From NCBI RefSeq assembly GCF_013166515.1, contig NZ_JABKKJ010000005.1:62001-126000 (forward strand): a stretch of 64,000 bases of DNA. The letters are read 5' to 3'. This stretch comes from Xylanibacter caecicola (GTDB lineage Bacteria; Bacteroidota; Bacteroidia; Bacteroidales; Bacteroidaceae). Shown in pieces: positions 1 through 9,000 of the stretch. How positions within the stretch are numbered: position 1 is the first letter of the stretch; the number at the start of each line of letters is the position of its first letter. A program made the translations under genes and the position numbers. The notes beneath the pieces were generated by a model that was not told the DNA's origin, made no database searches, and saw nothing but the letters and a program-made list of their open reading frames with translations.

Positions 1-665
1 CCGAAGTCTCCCTGCATCTTTGGACCCGCCTGCAACGCTTTGGACAGCTTTTCCGCCTCGGCGCCAAGCGTTGCCGTCGTCTCGTACATCATCTTGAGCT
101 GCTCGCCGAGCGATGCCGTGCTGCGTGTGAACGACTCGCGGTTGTCGTCCATAGACTTCTTCATTTCGGTCATCACCGCCCTGAGCGGAGCTATTATCGC
201 GCCCATCTGCGTGCGGTTCGTCACGTCCAGCTCCTCCGCCCGCTGCTTCAGGAGCTGTTCGGTTGCGGTCTTGAGACGTTCCTGCACGAGGTCGAGCCGT
301 TCGGCAAGCTGCTTTTCCGTCAGATTGCGGTGCTCGGTAATCTCGCGCTCATGCCGTGCCGCCATTTCCTTCATCATGGCGGCGTGCTGCTCCTTCAGGT
401 CTTCGGTCTGCCGGGCGTGCCGACAGTCTATGTCTTTCATCTGTCCGGCATGCGCCGCCCTTAGTTCTGCAAGCTGCTTTTCAAATCCGTTTCTGATTTC
501 CTCCGCACGTATGTTTGCAGCGTCAGCCCTGCCACGGTATTCAACGACATCGTTCTTCAGACGCGCGTTGTCGGCGTTTGCCTGCGCGACGCGGCGCTGA
601 TAAAAGGCGGCACATGCCAGCATGCCGGCAAGAGCGCCACACATTATATATAATAGTACTTCCAT
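1..665 (-). CDS. rmuC: DNA recombination protein RmuC, N-terminal part (runs off the window)
   Basis: The first 221 codons read from an ATG at 663-665 and continue past base 1. A short N-terminal membrane segment (about residues 3-20) is followed by a long charged coiled coil, then the junction typical of RmuC: APLRAVMTEM near residue 160, and AEKLSKALQAG...QGDF at the edge of the window. The family has an anchored coiled coil followed by a PDDEXK-type nuclease-like domain and is linked to limiting DNA inversions and rearrangements. The nuclease-like domain lies outside the window. It follows the RecD-like helicase gene by 38 bp on the same strand, so the two are probably co-transcribed. The name rests on motif and architecture recognition, not on a search. 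Confidence 0.82.
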   Translation of the reverse strand, partial: MEVLLYIMCGALAGMLACAAFYQRRVAQANADNARLKNDVVEYRGRADAANIRAEEIRNGFEKQLAELRAAHAGQMKDIDCRHARQTEDLKEQHAAMMKEMAARHEREITEHRNLTEKQLAERLDLVQERLKTATEQLLKQRAEELDVTNRTQMGAIIAPLRAVMTEMKKSMDDNRESFTRSTASLGEQLKMMYETTATLGAEAEKLSKALQAGPKMQGDF

Positions 666-703
666 AATCTATAGAAAACAGTTCTTTTTCCGATTGAACA
701 TTA

Positions 704-2149
704 TCAACGGTCAGCGTCGGTCTCCGTCTGCCTGCCGCTCCAGTTTACGAGAAACAGTTTTTCCGATGCGCGCGTGAACGCCGTGTACAACCAGTGTATG
801 TATCCCGGCGTGAGCATGTCGTCCGTCATGTATCCCTGGTCTATGTACACATGCGCCCACTGCCCTCCCTGTGCCTTGTGGCACGTCACGGCGTAGGCAT
901 ACTTCACCTGCAGCGCATTGTAGTATATGTCATGCTTTATGCGGTCCATGCGCTCCGCCTTGCGCGGAATGTCCGAATAGTCTTCGAGCACGGATGCGAA
1001 CAGTCGCTCGCCCTGCGCGCGCGTCAATGCCGCCTCTTCGCTGCCGAGGGTGTCGAGGATTACGGTTGCCTGCAACTCGCTATCGTCATAATCGGGGAAC
1101 GACACGCGTACGTCGGCAAACCTGAAACCGTGCATCTCCCTAACGTTTCTCACGCGCCGCACCACCGCCCGGTCGCCGTTGGCAATGAACGTAAGTCCGT
1201 CGGGTTTCTCGCGCTCCGCCCAGTAGTAGTTGTTGCGCACAATCATGAGCATATCGCCCGAAGACAGCTCTTCTTCGCATCCCAGGACCATGGCACGTAT
1301 GCCGCGGTTGTATATGTTTGCTGTCTTGTTGCTTCTCGTCACCACTATCGTCTCGTCGGTGCCCACCTCGGCATAGCTTCCCGCGAGCTGTTCCACGAGC
1401 GCGTCGCCCCGCACCACGCTCACGTCTGCAAAGCCGCGCAGCCTTATCTTCGGCAGCGCCGTCGCCTCATCGCGCACGACCATCGTCCTTATGCGTGCGG
1501 CATTCCACAGTATGCCCGAGTGCACCGCCTGGCGCATCACCTCCGTCAGGTCCGCCCTGTAGACATCGAGCCCGTAGCCCTCTATCACACCGGTGCTCAG
1601 CGCGGGCGACTCCTCCTCGCCCACAGGCGGCAGCTGTGCCTTGTCGCCTATGAGCATCATGCGGCAGCCGCGCCCGCCGGCATAGACATACTGCACAAGG
1701 TCGTCGAGCAGGCGTCCCGAGCCGAATGCGGCGATGCCGGTGCCGGCGCCGTTGGATATCATAGATGCCTCGTCGATGATAAAGAGGGTGTCGCGGTGCA
1801 GGTTGTCGGCGAGCATGAAGCCCGTCATGTCGCCCGTGAACGCCTTCTGACGATAAATCTTGCGGTGTATCGTCGACGCCGGCGCACCGGCATTGAGCGA
1901 GAGCACCTTCGCCGCCCTGCCCGTGGGCGCGAGGAGCACCACGCGGCTCCCGAGTTTGAGCATCGTGCGCACCATTGCGCCTGCCAGCGATGTCTTTCCC
2001 GTTCCTGCCGAACCGCACAGTATCATGGCGGAGCGCCCGCCGCCTGCCAGGGTAAAGCGGCAGAAGACGTCAAGAGCGCCAGCCTGGTCGGGCGTAGGTT
2101 CAAATCCGAAGGCGGACGTTACGAGGCGCGACAGTTCACGGGCTATCAT
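704..2149 (-). CDS. RecD-like / UvrD-family ATP-dependent DNA helicase
   Basis: A 481-residue superfamily 1 helicase. Visible motifs are Walker A GSAGTGKT (residues 46-53), motif Ia LLAPTGRAAK, Walker B FIIDEAS (D126, E127), GDKAQLPPVGE (motif III), and the C-terminal VTCHKAQGGQW and YTAFTRASEKL (motifs V and VI). The order matches the compact RecD-like helicases common in Bacteroidetes, shorter than RecD2. It would unwind DNA in repair or recombination. The neighbouring rmuC gene downstream fits a DNA-maintenance operon. Substrate and partners cannot be read from the sequence. Confidence 0.85.
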   Translation of the reverse strand: MIARELSRLVTSAFGFEPTPDQAGALDVFCRFTLAGGGRSAMILCGSAGTGKTSLAGAMVRTMLKLGSRVVLLAPTGRAAKVLSLNAGAPASTIHRKIYRQKAFTGDMTGFMLADNLHRDTLFIIDEASMISNGAGTGIAAFGSGRLLDDLVQYVYAGGRGCRMMLIGDKAQLPPVGEEESPALSTGVIEGYGLDVYRADLTEVMRQAVHSGILWNAARIRTMVVRDEATALPKIRLRGFADVSVVRGDALVEQLAGSYAEVGTDETIVVTRSNKTANIYNRGIRAMVLGCEEELSSGDMLMIVRNNYYWAEREKPDGLTFIANGDRAVVRRVRNVREMHGFRFADVRVSFPDYDDSELQATVILDTLGSEEAALTRAQGERLFASVLEDYSDIPRKAERMDRIKHDIYYNALQVKYAYAVTCHKAQGGQWAHVYIDQGYMTDDMLTPGYIHWLYTAFTRASEKLFLVNWSGRQTETDADR

Positions 2150-2257
2150 CAGTTTTTAGGATAAAGGTTTGATTTTACGGATTATTTAATGTATTTTTGC
2201 ATACATCATATGCCGTCTCCGGCTTATGCAAAGATAAGAAAAGAAATCAAGAGGACA

Positions 2258-2737
2258 ATGAAAAAGCGCATTAATAATCACATACTCGCCGCATTTGCGG
2301 CGATACTTGTCTTCGTGTGCATAAGGAGCGTGTATGCGCCGGTGCACTTCGACAACGAGCGAGGGGCAAGGGAGCGCGCCGTGAGGTTGCGGCTGGCTGC
2401 GATAAGGCGTGCGCAGGAGGCATACCGCGTGCAGACGGGCGCATACTGCGGCAGTTTCGCGGAGCTGACGGCGCGCGGACTGCTGGCAGACTCGCTTAGA
2501 TTTGTCCCCCACTCGGGCGGCAGGATTTTCCAACTGCGAACGGCCACGGTGACGACGGCTTCGGGCAGGGAGGTGCCCGTGATGGAATGCGGCGCCACGT
2601 TCGACGAGTATCTTGCCGGACTGGACGAAGCGTCGGTGGCGGCGCTGGCCGAGGAGGCGGGAAACGCGGGAAGGTTTCCCGGACTTAAGATAGGTGACAT
2701 TGAAAAAGACAACGGAAATGCAGGAAACTGGGAATAA
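2258..2737 (+). CDS. hypothetical single-pass envelope protein
   Basis: A 159-residue protein. The ATG at 2258 is preferred over the in-frame ATG at 2189 because AGAGGA precedes it and because the hydrophobic segment (about residues 8-24) then lies at the N-terminus. After it comes an RRAQEAYRVQTGAYCGSFAEL region, in which a short helix leads into a Y-x-x-x-x-G-x-Y/F pattern. This recalls type II/IV pseudopilin-like proteins, but no prepilin peptidase site is evident. The 3' end overlaps the next gene by 44 bp in a different frame, which indicates translational coupling with the DUF3822-like gene. Function is unknown. Confidence 0.7.
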   Translation: MKKRINNHILAAFAAILVFVCIRSVYAPVHFDNERGARERAVRLRLAAIRRAQEAYRVQTGAYCGSFAELTARGLLADSLRFVPHSGGRIFQLRTATVTTASGREVPVMECGATFDEYLAGLDEASVAALAEEAGNAGRFPGLKIGDIEKDNGNAGNWE

Positions 2738-3542
2738 TACGGTTGCAACGGGACAGAGGCTCACGGTGAGGGCGGGGAACGACAGTCTGTCGTTCTCGAT
2801 TGCCGCGCCCGACGGTAACAGCGTGAGATACGAACCTTACGGCGTGAAGAACGGAATAGCGATGGCAGCAAATCTGCGCGAGGCGCTGAAGGTGCTGCCC
2901 TTCTCGCTGGAACAGAGGCGGCGGGCAACGCTCATTGCCGACACGCCGCCGGTGTTCATACCCGCCGACGAGTTCGACGAGGACAGCGCGGCGGCGCTCT
3001 ACACCGCCACGATAACGGGACAGGAGGGCAGCGCGGTGCTCTGCGCGCGCATACCCGAACTGAACGTGGTGGCGGCATACGCGGTGAGCAAGGACATGAA
3101 GCTGGTGATGGAAGACAACTTCGAGGACGTAAGGTTCACGCACACCTGCGCGGCGGTGCTCAAGGCGCTCCACCGCCGTAACTTCTCAGCCGGCGCCGGG
3201 CGCAGACTGTTCTGCCACTTCCACGGCATGCGGCTCGACGTCTACGCCTTCAGGCAGAACAGGATGAGGTTTGCCAACAGCTACGAGGTGCCGTCGCCGC
3301 GCGATGCGGTGTATTTCATCCTGCATGTGTGGCAACAGCTGGCATTCGACAGGCTGAAAGACGAGCTGCACATCACCGGCAGCACGGCAGACGAGGACAT
3401 GCTCGTGAGAGAACTGCACAGATATGTGAGGAACGTGTGCAGGATAAGCGCGAAGGCGGAGTTCAACCGCTCGCCAATAGCCGATATCGAAGGGATGCCA
3501 TACGACCTCATGGCATACTATCACAACTCGCTGAAAGGCTGA
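2694..3542 (+). CDS. DUF3822-like protein (actin-like fold family), upstream of rsmD
   Basis: This 282-residue protein can start at a GTG (2694) or at an in-frame ATG (2718). Both lie inside the previous gene. It has features of the Bacteroidetes DUF3822 family: alternating strands with LIADTPPVFIPADEFDE near residue 80, a central MKLVMEDNFEDVRFTHTCAAVLKAL and a C-terminal helical IEGMPYDLMAYYH. The family commonly precedes rsmD in Bacteroidales, as here. The reaction is unknown. Its fold is reported to resemble ASKHA/actin-like proteins, but that is family knowledge I cannot verify here. The 18-bp gap to rsmD supports one operon. Confidence 0.75.
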   Translation: MTLKKTTEMQETGNNTVATGQRLTVRAGNDSLSFSIAAPDGNSVRYEPYGVKNGIAMAANLREALKVLPFSLEQRRRATLIADTPPVFIPADEFDEDSAAALYTATITGQEGSAVLCARIPELNVVAAYAVSKDMKLVMEDNFEDVRFTHTCAAVLKALHRRNFSAGAGRRLFCHFHGMRLDVYAFRQNRMRFANSYEVPSPRDAVYFILHVWQQLAFDRLKDELHITGSTADEDMLVRELHRYVRNVCRISAKAEFNRSPIADIEGMPYDLMAYYHNSLKG

Positions 3543-3560
3543 AGACAAGGAGAACGGACT

Positions 3561-4094
3561 ATGAGGATAATCACAGGAATATACAAGGGGCGCCACTTTG
3601 ACGTGCCCCGCACTTTCAAGGCACGACCGACGACCGACTTTGCCAAGGAAAACATCTTCAACGTGCTCAACGGATACATCGATCTGGAGGATGCCGACGC
3701 GCTCGACCTGTTTGCCGGCACGGGCAGCATATCGCTGGAGCTGGTGTCGCGCGGATGCAGGCATGTCACGGCGGTGGAGGCAGACCGCGCACATCACGCT
3801 TTCATCCTCCGTTGCCTCAAGACGCTGGGCACAGACAAGTGCATGGCGGTGCGCGGCGACGTGTTCAGATATCTCAAGAGCTGCAAAAGGAAGTACGACT
3901 TCATCTTCGCCGACCCTCCCTACGCCCTGCCCGAACTGCCGCAGATACCGGCGGCGGTGCTCGACGGGGGTCTTCTTGCCGACGGCGGCATCTTCGTGTT
4001 CGAGCATGGCAAGGAGAACGACTTCTCTGCCGACCCGCGCTTCATCGAACGCCGCGTATACGGCAGCGTCAACTTCTCCATCTTCGGCATCTGA
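3561..4094 (+). CDS. rsmD: 16S rRNA (guanine966-N2)-methyltransferase RsmD
   Basis: This 177-residue Rossmann methyltransferase shows the family's key signatures: RIITGIYKGR at the N-terminus, RPTTDFAKENIFNVL, the SAM-binding LDLFAGTGSISLE (about residues 48-60), an acidic VEAD that contacts the ribose, and the catalytic FADPPYALPE (DPPY, about residues 115-124). RsmD methylates G966 of 16S rRNA in the small subunit. It closes the plus-strand trio. A strong palindrome followed by a T run lies about 180 bp downstream. Confidence 0.93.
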   Translation: MRIITGIYKGRHFDVPRTFKARPTTDFAKENIFNVLNGYIDLEDADALDLFAGTGSISLELVSRGCRHVTAVEADRAHHAFILRCLKTLGTDKCMAVRGDVFRYLKSCKRKYDFIFADPPYALPELPQIPAAVLDGGLLADGGIFVFEHGKENDFSADPRFIERRVYGSVNFSIFGI

Positions 4095-4232
4095 GCCGGA
4101 AACAGCCGCATCTGCAGGCGTAAAAGGGCATCCGCATAATAAAGCGGAACGTGCTTTAAGAGGCGCACGGAGGCGCTTTGCGCAAAGCCGGAACGCATGG
4201 CGAAAGATACATAAAGCATGTCTGCGGAATTT

Positions 4233-4312
4233 TGGAACGTTCCACAAGAAAAATTCGAACGTTCCGGAGAAAATTTTGGATCGATCCAAAATTTTTTTTG
4301 GAACGGTCCAAA
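4233..4312. repeat. cluster of four palindromes between convergent genes
   Basis: Four related dyads lie in 80 bp between convergent rsmD and the phosphatase gene. They are TGGAACGTTCCA (4233-4244), GAACGTTC (4257-4264), a perfect 26-bp palindrome centred on GGATCGATCC (4270-4295), and TTTGGA-ACGG-TCCAAA (4297-4312). The rest of the 321-bp spacer (4095-4415) holds no other feature I can support. The shared TGGA..TCCA halves suggest one repeated motif rather than chance hairpins. Confidence 0.7.
4270..4299 (+). terminator. probable terminator of the rsmD operon
   Basis: A perfect 26-bp palindrome is followed by further T residues, giving an uninterrupted T8 run at 4292-4299. It could act in both directions because the stem is flanked by A and T tracts. 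The stem is AT-rich at its base, so strength is uncertain. Confidence 0.55.
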
Positions 4313-4415
4313 TTTTCGTATATAGCATCCATTCGTTTCATCCTGCCGCTCCCGGCATCCGCACGGGGCGTCGCTGCATCCGCAGGGCGGCGCCGCACAG
4401 GCGTTATACAGCCAC

Positions 4416-5903
4416 TTAGCGGTCGGTTATCCGCGTCACCGGAGTGCCAATGCAGCCGTTCGGCATCTGCACATGTATCAGCGCGCAGACGGTGGCGGCG
4501 ATGTCGGTGATGTAGGTCTGCGCCGTGGTGCTGCCGTGAGGCACGTTCCAACCGGTAAGAAGGAACGGTATGTGGGCATCGTAGGGGTTCCACGTGCCGT
4601 GGGTGGTACCGTCGTCTATCTCGTCATCCCATACATCGTAGTGCGCGGGCAGCATTATCAGCTGCACATCGCCACCGCGCAGACGGTTGTACCCGTTGAT
4701 TGTCTTCTCGCGAATAACGGCGGGAACGGTCGCCGCCGCGACGTTTTCGAGGTCTATCACGTATGCGATGTTCTTCCGCCCTGCATAAAAGCGCATTATC
4801 TCCGCTTTCACATCGGCGTATGACGCCCCGGCGCGCGCCGCCGCCTCGCGGTCTATGCACACCTTATAGTCCATTATCATGCTGACGAGCCGCTCCTGCG
4901 TGGCGAAACGCACGGCAAGGTGGTCGTTTATCGCTTTCATCTCGCTCTTAATCATAAACCCGTCGGCAGGTATCTTGCGGCTCTGCAGCATCTTTATGCC
5001 GTTGGCGGCTCCGTGGTCGGCGGTGAGAAACAGCAGGTATTGCCCCTTGCCCACTTTCTCGTCGAGGAACGACATGAAGCCGGCAAGGCGACGGTCTACG
5101 TCTAAATATATGTCGCGCACCTTGTCGCTGTGCGTGCCGTACCGGTGCCCCAGCACGTCCGTGCACGAGAAGCTCACCGTCAGCATGTCCGTACCCTCGC
5201 CCATGCCCAGACGCTCGCCCTCCACGGCAGCCTGCGCCATGCCCGCGGTGAGTCTGTTGCCGAGCGACGTGTTCCATATATCCTCGTTCGTAACGTTCCC
5301 GATGGTGCTGTTGAACCGTTCCGCCCACGCCGGCAGTTCCTGCATGTAATATGTGCTGGTGACAAAGCGCCCCGCCTTGCCGTCAATCCAGTATGCCGCA
5401 TCGGCAGAGTGCCCCGCCGGCATTATGGCGGCACGGTCTTTCAGCGCAACGCCCACCACCTTCGACTTAAAACCGGTGGCAATCTTCAGCTCGTCGCCGA
5501 TTGTCGTCGCAAGCAGTTTACGCGGCGACATCTGTCCCACAGTCGAATTGCTGCCGACGGTCTTCACTGTGGAGTCGGCAGCGCAGTATCCGTACTTGCC
5601 GTCTACAAAGAAGTGGTTGCCCACGATGCCGTGTATCGACGGCACAGAGCCGGTATATACCGACGTGTGCCCCACCGCCGTAATGGAGGGGATGTAGTTT
5701 ATCATCGTATTCTCGCAGTTGAAGCCCTCGTTCATCAACCGCTTGAAGCCGCCCTCGCCGTAAAGGTCGTAATAGCGGTAGAGATAGTCCCACCGCATCT
5801 GGTCCACTACAACGCCCACCACGAGTCTGGGGCGCTCTTGCGCCGTGACGGCAAGCCCTGCCAGCAGAAGGCATAGGCATGCGAAAGTTCTTTTTAGTAT
5901 CAT
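4416..5903 (-). CDS. secreted alkaline-phosphatase-superfamily phosphatase, PafA-like
   Basis: This 495-residue protein has an N-terminal signal peptide (cleavage plausible after VTAQ, about residue 21). It then shows the alkaline phosphatase superfamily order: VVGVVVDQMRWDYL (metal-binding Asp), the nucleophile region PSITAVGHTSVYTGSVPS, GVALKDRAAIMPAGH, and FLTADHGAA (metal-binding Asp-His). The layout matches the type I phosphodiesterase/PafA-like monoesterases of Bacteroidetes, which are periplasmic and release phosphate from organic esters. A Thr nucleophile is likely in the GHTSVYTGS segment. It is separated from sprA by a 9-bp repeat array. Natural substrate unknown. Confidence 0.85.
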   Translation of the reverse strand: MILKRTFACLCLLLAGLAVTAQERPRLVVGVVVDQMRWDYLYRYYDLYGEGGFKRLMNEGFNCENTMINYIPSITAVGHTSVYTGSVPSIHGIVGNHFFVDGKYGYCAADSTVKTVGSNSTVGQMSPRKLLATTIGDELKIATGFKSKVVGVALKDRAAIMPAGHSADAAYWIDGKAGRFVTSTYYMQELPAWAERFNSTIGNVTNEDIWNTSLGNRLTAGMAQAAVEGERLGMGEGTDMLTVSFSCTDVLGHRYGTHSDKVRDIYLDVDRRLAGFMSFLDEKVGKGQYLLFLTADHGAANGIKMLQSRKIPADGFMIKSEMKAINDHLAVRFATQERLVSMIMDYKVCIDREAAARAGASYADVKAEIMRFYAGRKNIAYVIDLENVAAATVPAVIREKTINGYNRLRGGDVQLIMLPAHYDVWDDEIDDGTTHGTWNPYDAHIPFLLTGWNVPHGSTTAQTYITDIAATVCALIHVQMPNGCIGTPVTRITDR

Positions 5904-5925
5904 TGTCTTTGGTTTTTAATGGTTT

Positions 5926-6004
5926 CTCGGAGGTCTCAGAGGTCTCGGAGCGCTCAGAGTTCTCAGAGATCTCGGAGACCTCAGAGCCCTCCGAGTGCTC
6001 CGAG
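5926..6004. repeat. nine CTCnGAG units at exact 9-bp spacing
   Basis: Nine heptamers CTCnGAG begin at 5926, 5935, 5944, 5953, 5962, 5971, 5980, 5989 and 5998, each separated by two variable bases. Every unit is itself an odd palindrome. The array fills the 115-bp spacer between the sprA stop and the phosphatase start, both on the minus strand. It is open in reading frames only because 9 is a multiple of 3; I see no sign it is translated. Confidence 0.9.
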
Positions 6005-6018
6005 AACTCCAATCCCCG

Positions 6019-9000
6019 TTATCTCGTCAGCGAGAACTTCATGCTCAGCCCGAAGTCCTGCGTCGTCGTCGGATAGCTGTTGCTGCTCAGCAGCGGCGTG
6101 TTTGTCTGGCGGTCGTAATAGAAGCTCATCGTGAGCAGGCGCGACAGGCTGTAGTCTGCCGAGAACGACATCTTGAACGCCGTGTTGCCACTGCTCGCCG
6201 AACTTGTCATCGACGCTATGTCGCGGCAGATGGCGGCCTGCTTGCGGTAAGACAGGTCGAGGCGGAGGTTAAGGTCGCTGTTAAAGCCGCCCCTGCCCGT
6301 TGCCGGCGCCGGTTTCTTGTTCTCCGTGTCGGCGGCACCCTTCTTGCGGCTCTTCACGCGGCGCGTCTTCTTGTCGGCGAGAAGCCCGAAGAAGTCGAAG
6401 TTGTTTATCTTGTATCCCATGCCCAGCACCCAGTCGTGGCTGCTCGCCTCGTTTACCTGCACGCTCGTCATGCTGAGACTGAGCACGCGCGTGGAACGGT
6501 ACTCCAACTTGCACGTAAGGTTGTTCCTGAACGTCATGTCTATGCCCAGCAGCGGCGAGAACGCCTCGTTGATGCTCACCGTGCTCACGTTGTACATGCT
6601 GCTCGGCACGGGATTGCCCGTGGTGGCGTCGTTGACGAAGCCCAGACCGTTCATGTATTCCATGTAGCTGCTGAACGAACTGTATGAGCCTACGGCATAG
6701 ATGCTCTTGTAAGAGTGGTTGAGGTTCACGCTCTTGAACACGTCGCGGAACCACGGCAGCTGAGACAGTCCGCTGTAGCGCACCGTCCAGTTTGGCAGAA
6801 GGCGCGACAGGGCGGGGAACAGTCCGAGCGAGCTTCCGCCCATGCTCGTGTAGGTTGACAGGAAGGCGGGTATCATCACGTCGGCGCTGTACTTGTTCAC
6901 CGTACCGTTGGCAGGGTCGAACTTGTTGCCCGCCAATGCGCTTCCCGCCGGATATTCGGCACCGGCATACTGCGCCTCCACACGGTCGCGGAAACCGTCG
7001 AGCGAGCGGCAGAACTTGTCGAACGACGCCGAGTGATAACCGCTGCCGGCATCGCCCATGCTCTCGAAGGCACTGCCAAGGCTTATCGTCGTCATCGTGA
7101 ACGTTCCGCTCTGCGTGGTGGGCTTTCCCTCGTACATATACTGTATGCTCTTCGCCGTCGTCTTCGTGCGGCTCGCGTTAAGGTCTATCTTAAGAGCCTT
7201 CACCGGCTCGAGCGTCATGCGCAGCTGCAGGTCTTCGGTAAGACTTGTCGTTGCCGGCGTGGCAACGTCGCCGTCCATGAGCAGCCAGCCGCGCTCAATA
7301 CTCTTGTCTATGTAACTGTCGTCTATCAGACCGAACGCGAAGTCGAGTCCCGGCGACATGATATCGCCGCGCCGCTGACCGAACACATCGCCTATGTTCG
7401 GCAGGAAGCCGGGCAGCGACATGCTGTACTGGTTGCGGTAAGAGAAGCTTGCATTGCGCACGAGCATCAGTCCGCGGGCGATGCACTGCGCCGTCTTGTA
7501 CCACGACTTGTCGTCGGGCGGCGTCTTCTGCGACACCGTCAGTTTCAGCGTCAGCGCGCTGTCCACCTTAGACACTATCTTTATACGGTTGTTGTCGAGC
7601 GACTTGTATTTTAGCTTGAACGCCTTTCCCTCCTTTGTCTTGGCAAGCACAATGAGCTTCTTCGAGTTCTTGCCGTGGCTCACGATGAGCGAGGTATCGG
7701 GCAGAAGCGTTATCTCTTTCTCGAAACTGCGCTTGTTCTTCGGCAGCACCTTCGCCTCCTTCTGTGCCGCCGCGTTCTTCTTGCTCTTGTTTACGGGCTT
7801 CACATAGCGCGTTGTCTTGTTGAAACGCTCGTTTGTCTTCTTCAAGAACGGGATATGGTTGTACAGGCGTTCGAGGTTGAAAGTTCCGTTTACGTTCAGC
7901 GTGCGGTTGTTCGAGATGACGTTGCCGAGCGACGTTCCGTCTTCAAGGTCCGTTCCGCGTGTCCAGTTGTACGTGGCGTTGTAGTTGGCGTCGGCGTTGA
8001 CCCAGTCGAAGATAGGTATCAGATTGAGCGGTGCCTGATACGACAGGCTGAACGACTGGTTGTAGTCAAGCGGTGTACCGAAGTCCTTTATGCTCGTCCA
8101 CACAGAGTCCTTCCATGCCGAATACTGGTCGGGATAGAGGTCTTTGTTTATCGGTGTGTACGGTTCTTCTATCTGTGCATGCGTCGCACTGTTGAAGTTC
8201 ATGTGCAGGTTGCGCGTCAGGTCCCACCTTATCGAGAAGTCGCGGTTCCACAGGAACTGCTCGCTGAAGCTCAGCGGAATGTCGCTTCCGCCCAGGTTCT
8301 CCATGTCGCGCTCCTGCAGTTCATAGTAGTTGCGTATCATCTCCGTGTTGAACGCCACGTTCTGCGGCAGCCAGTTCAAGCCGAAACGCTTGAGTATGTC
8401 AAACCATTTGCTCTTGCTCTTTATCAGTTTCTTGAACGGTTCCCACGGCTTGTACACCGGCGTGTAGCTGTAGTTTATCGCTCCTCGCCAGTTGTCCTCG
8501 TTCTCGTAGACGGTTGTCTCGCCGCTGGTGTGACGATGGCTGTGACTGTAGCTGAACGAGAAGTTTGCCGGGTCGTAAGGCATGGGGTGACGTTTGGTCT
8601 GTATGCCGAAGCGCACGTTTGACAGAGAAAAGTTGGTGTTGGTCGTCTTCGTCACGGCGATGCTCTCTATGGAGTCACGCTCGTGAGCGTCTGCCGCAGC
8701 ATCGAGGGCATCGTCGAGAAGCATGTCCGTATCGAGCGGATTGTACTTCGGACTGGTTTTCTCACGCGTCACCGAATAGTAAAGCGGTGCCGTCACCTTT
8801 GCCTTGTCGGGGAAGAACTTGCCCAGTTCCACGTTTGCCGTCAGGCTATAGGTGTGATAATTGTCCGTGGTGCGTTCGGACACACCCTCCTCCAGTCCGC
8901 CGAAGCCTTCGGTGACAATCTTTCCCGTGGCGTTGAGCGTTCCCACATCAGACAGCTGTATGTTCAGAGCGCCCTGTGCCGCCCAGCCTCCTTCGTTGTT

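Noticed and set aside
794..2164. 456-residue plus-strand ORF opposite the RecD-like helicase
   Set aside because: Antisense shadow; the minus frame has full helicase motifs, and this frame has Cys/His/Arg-rich noise.
3186..4328. 380-residue minus-strand ORF across rsmD and its spacer
   Set aside because: It runs opposite rsmD and the DUF3822-like gene and through the palindrome cluster; no recognisable domain.
5518..6012. Minus-strand ORF beginning with a Ser-Glu repeat peptide
   Set aside because: It translates the 9-bp CTCnGAG array and then reads the phosphatase gene out of frame.
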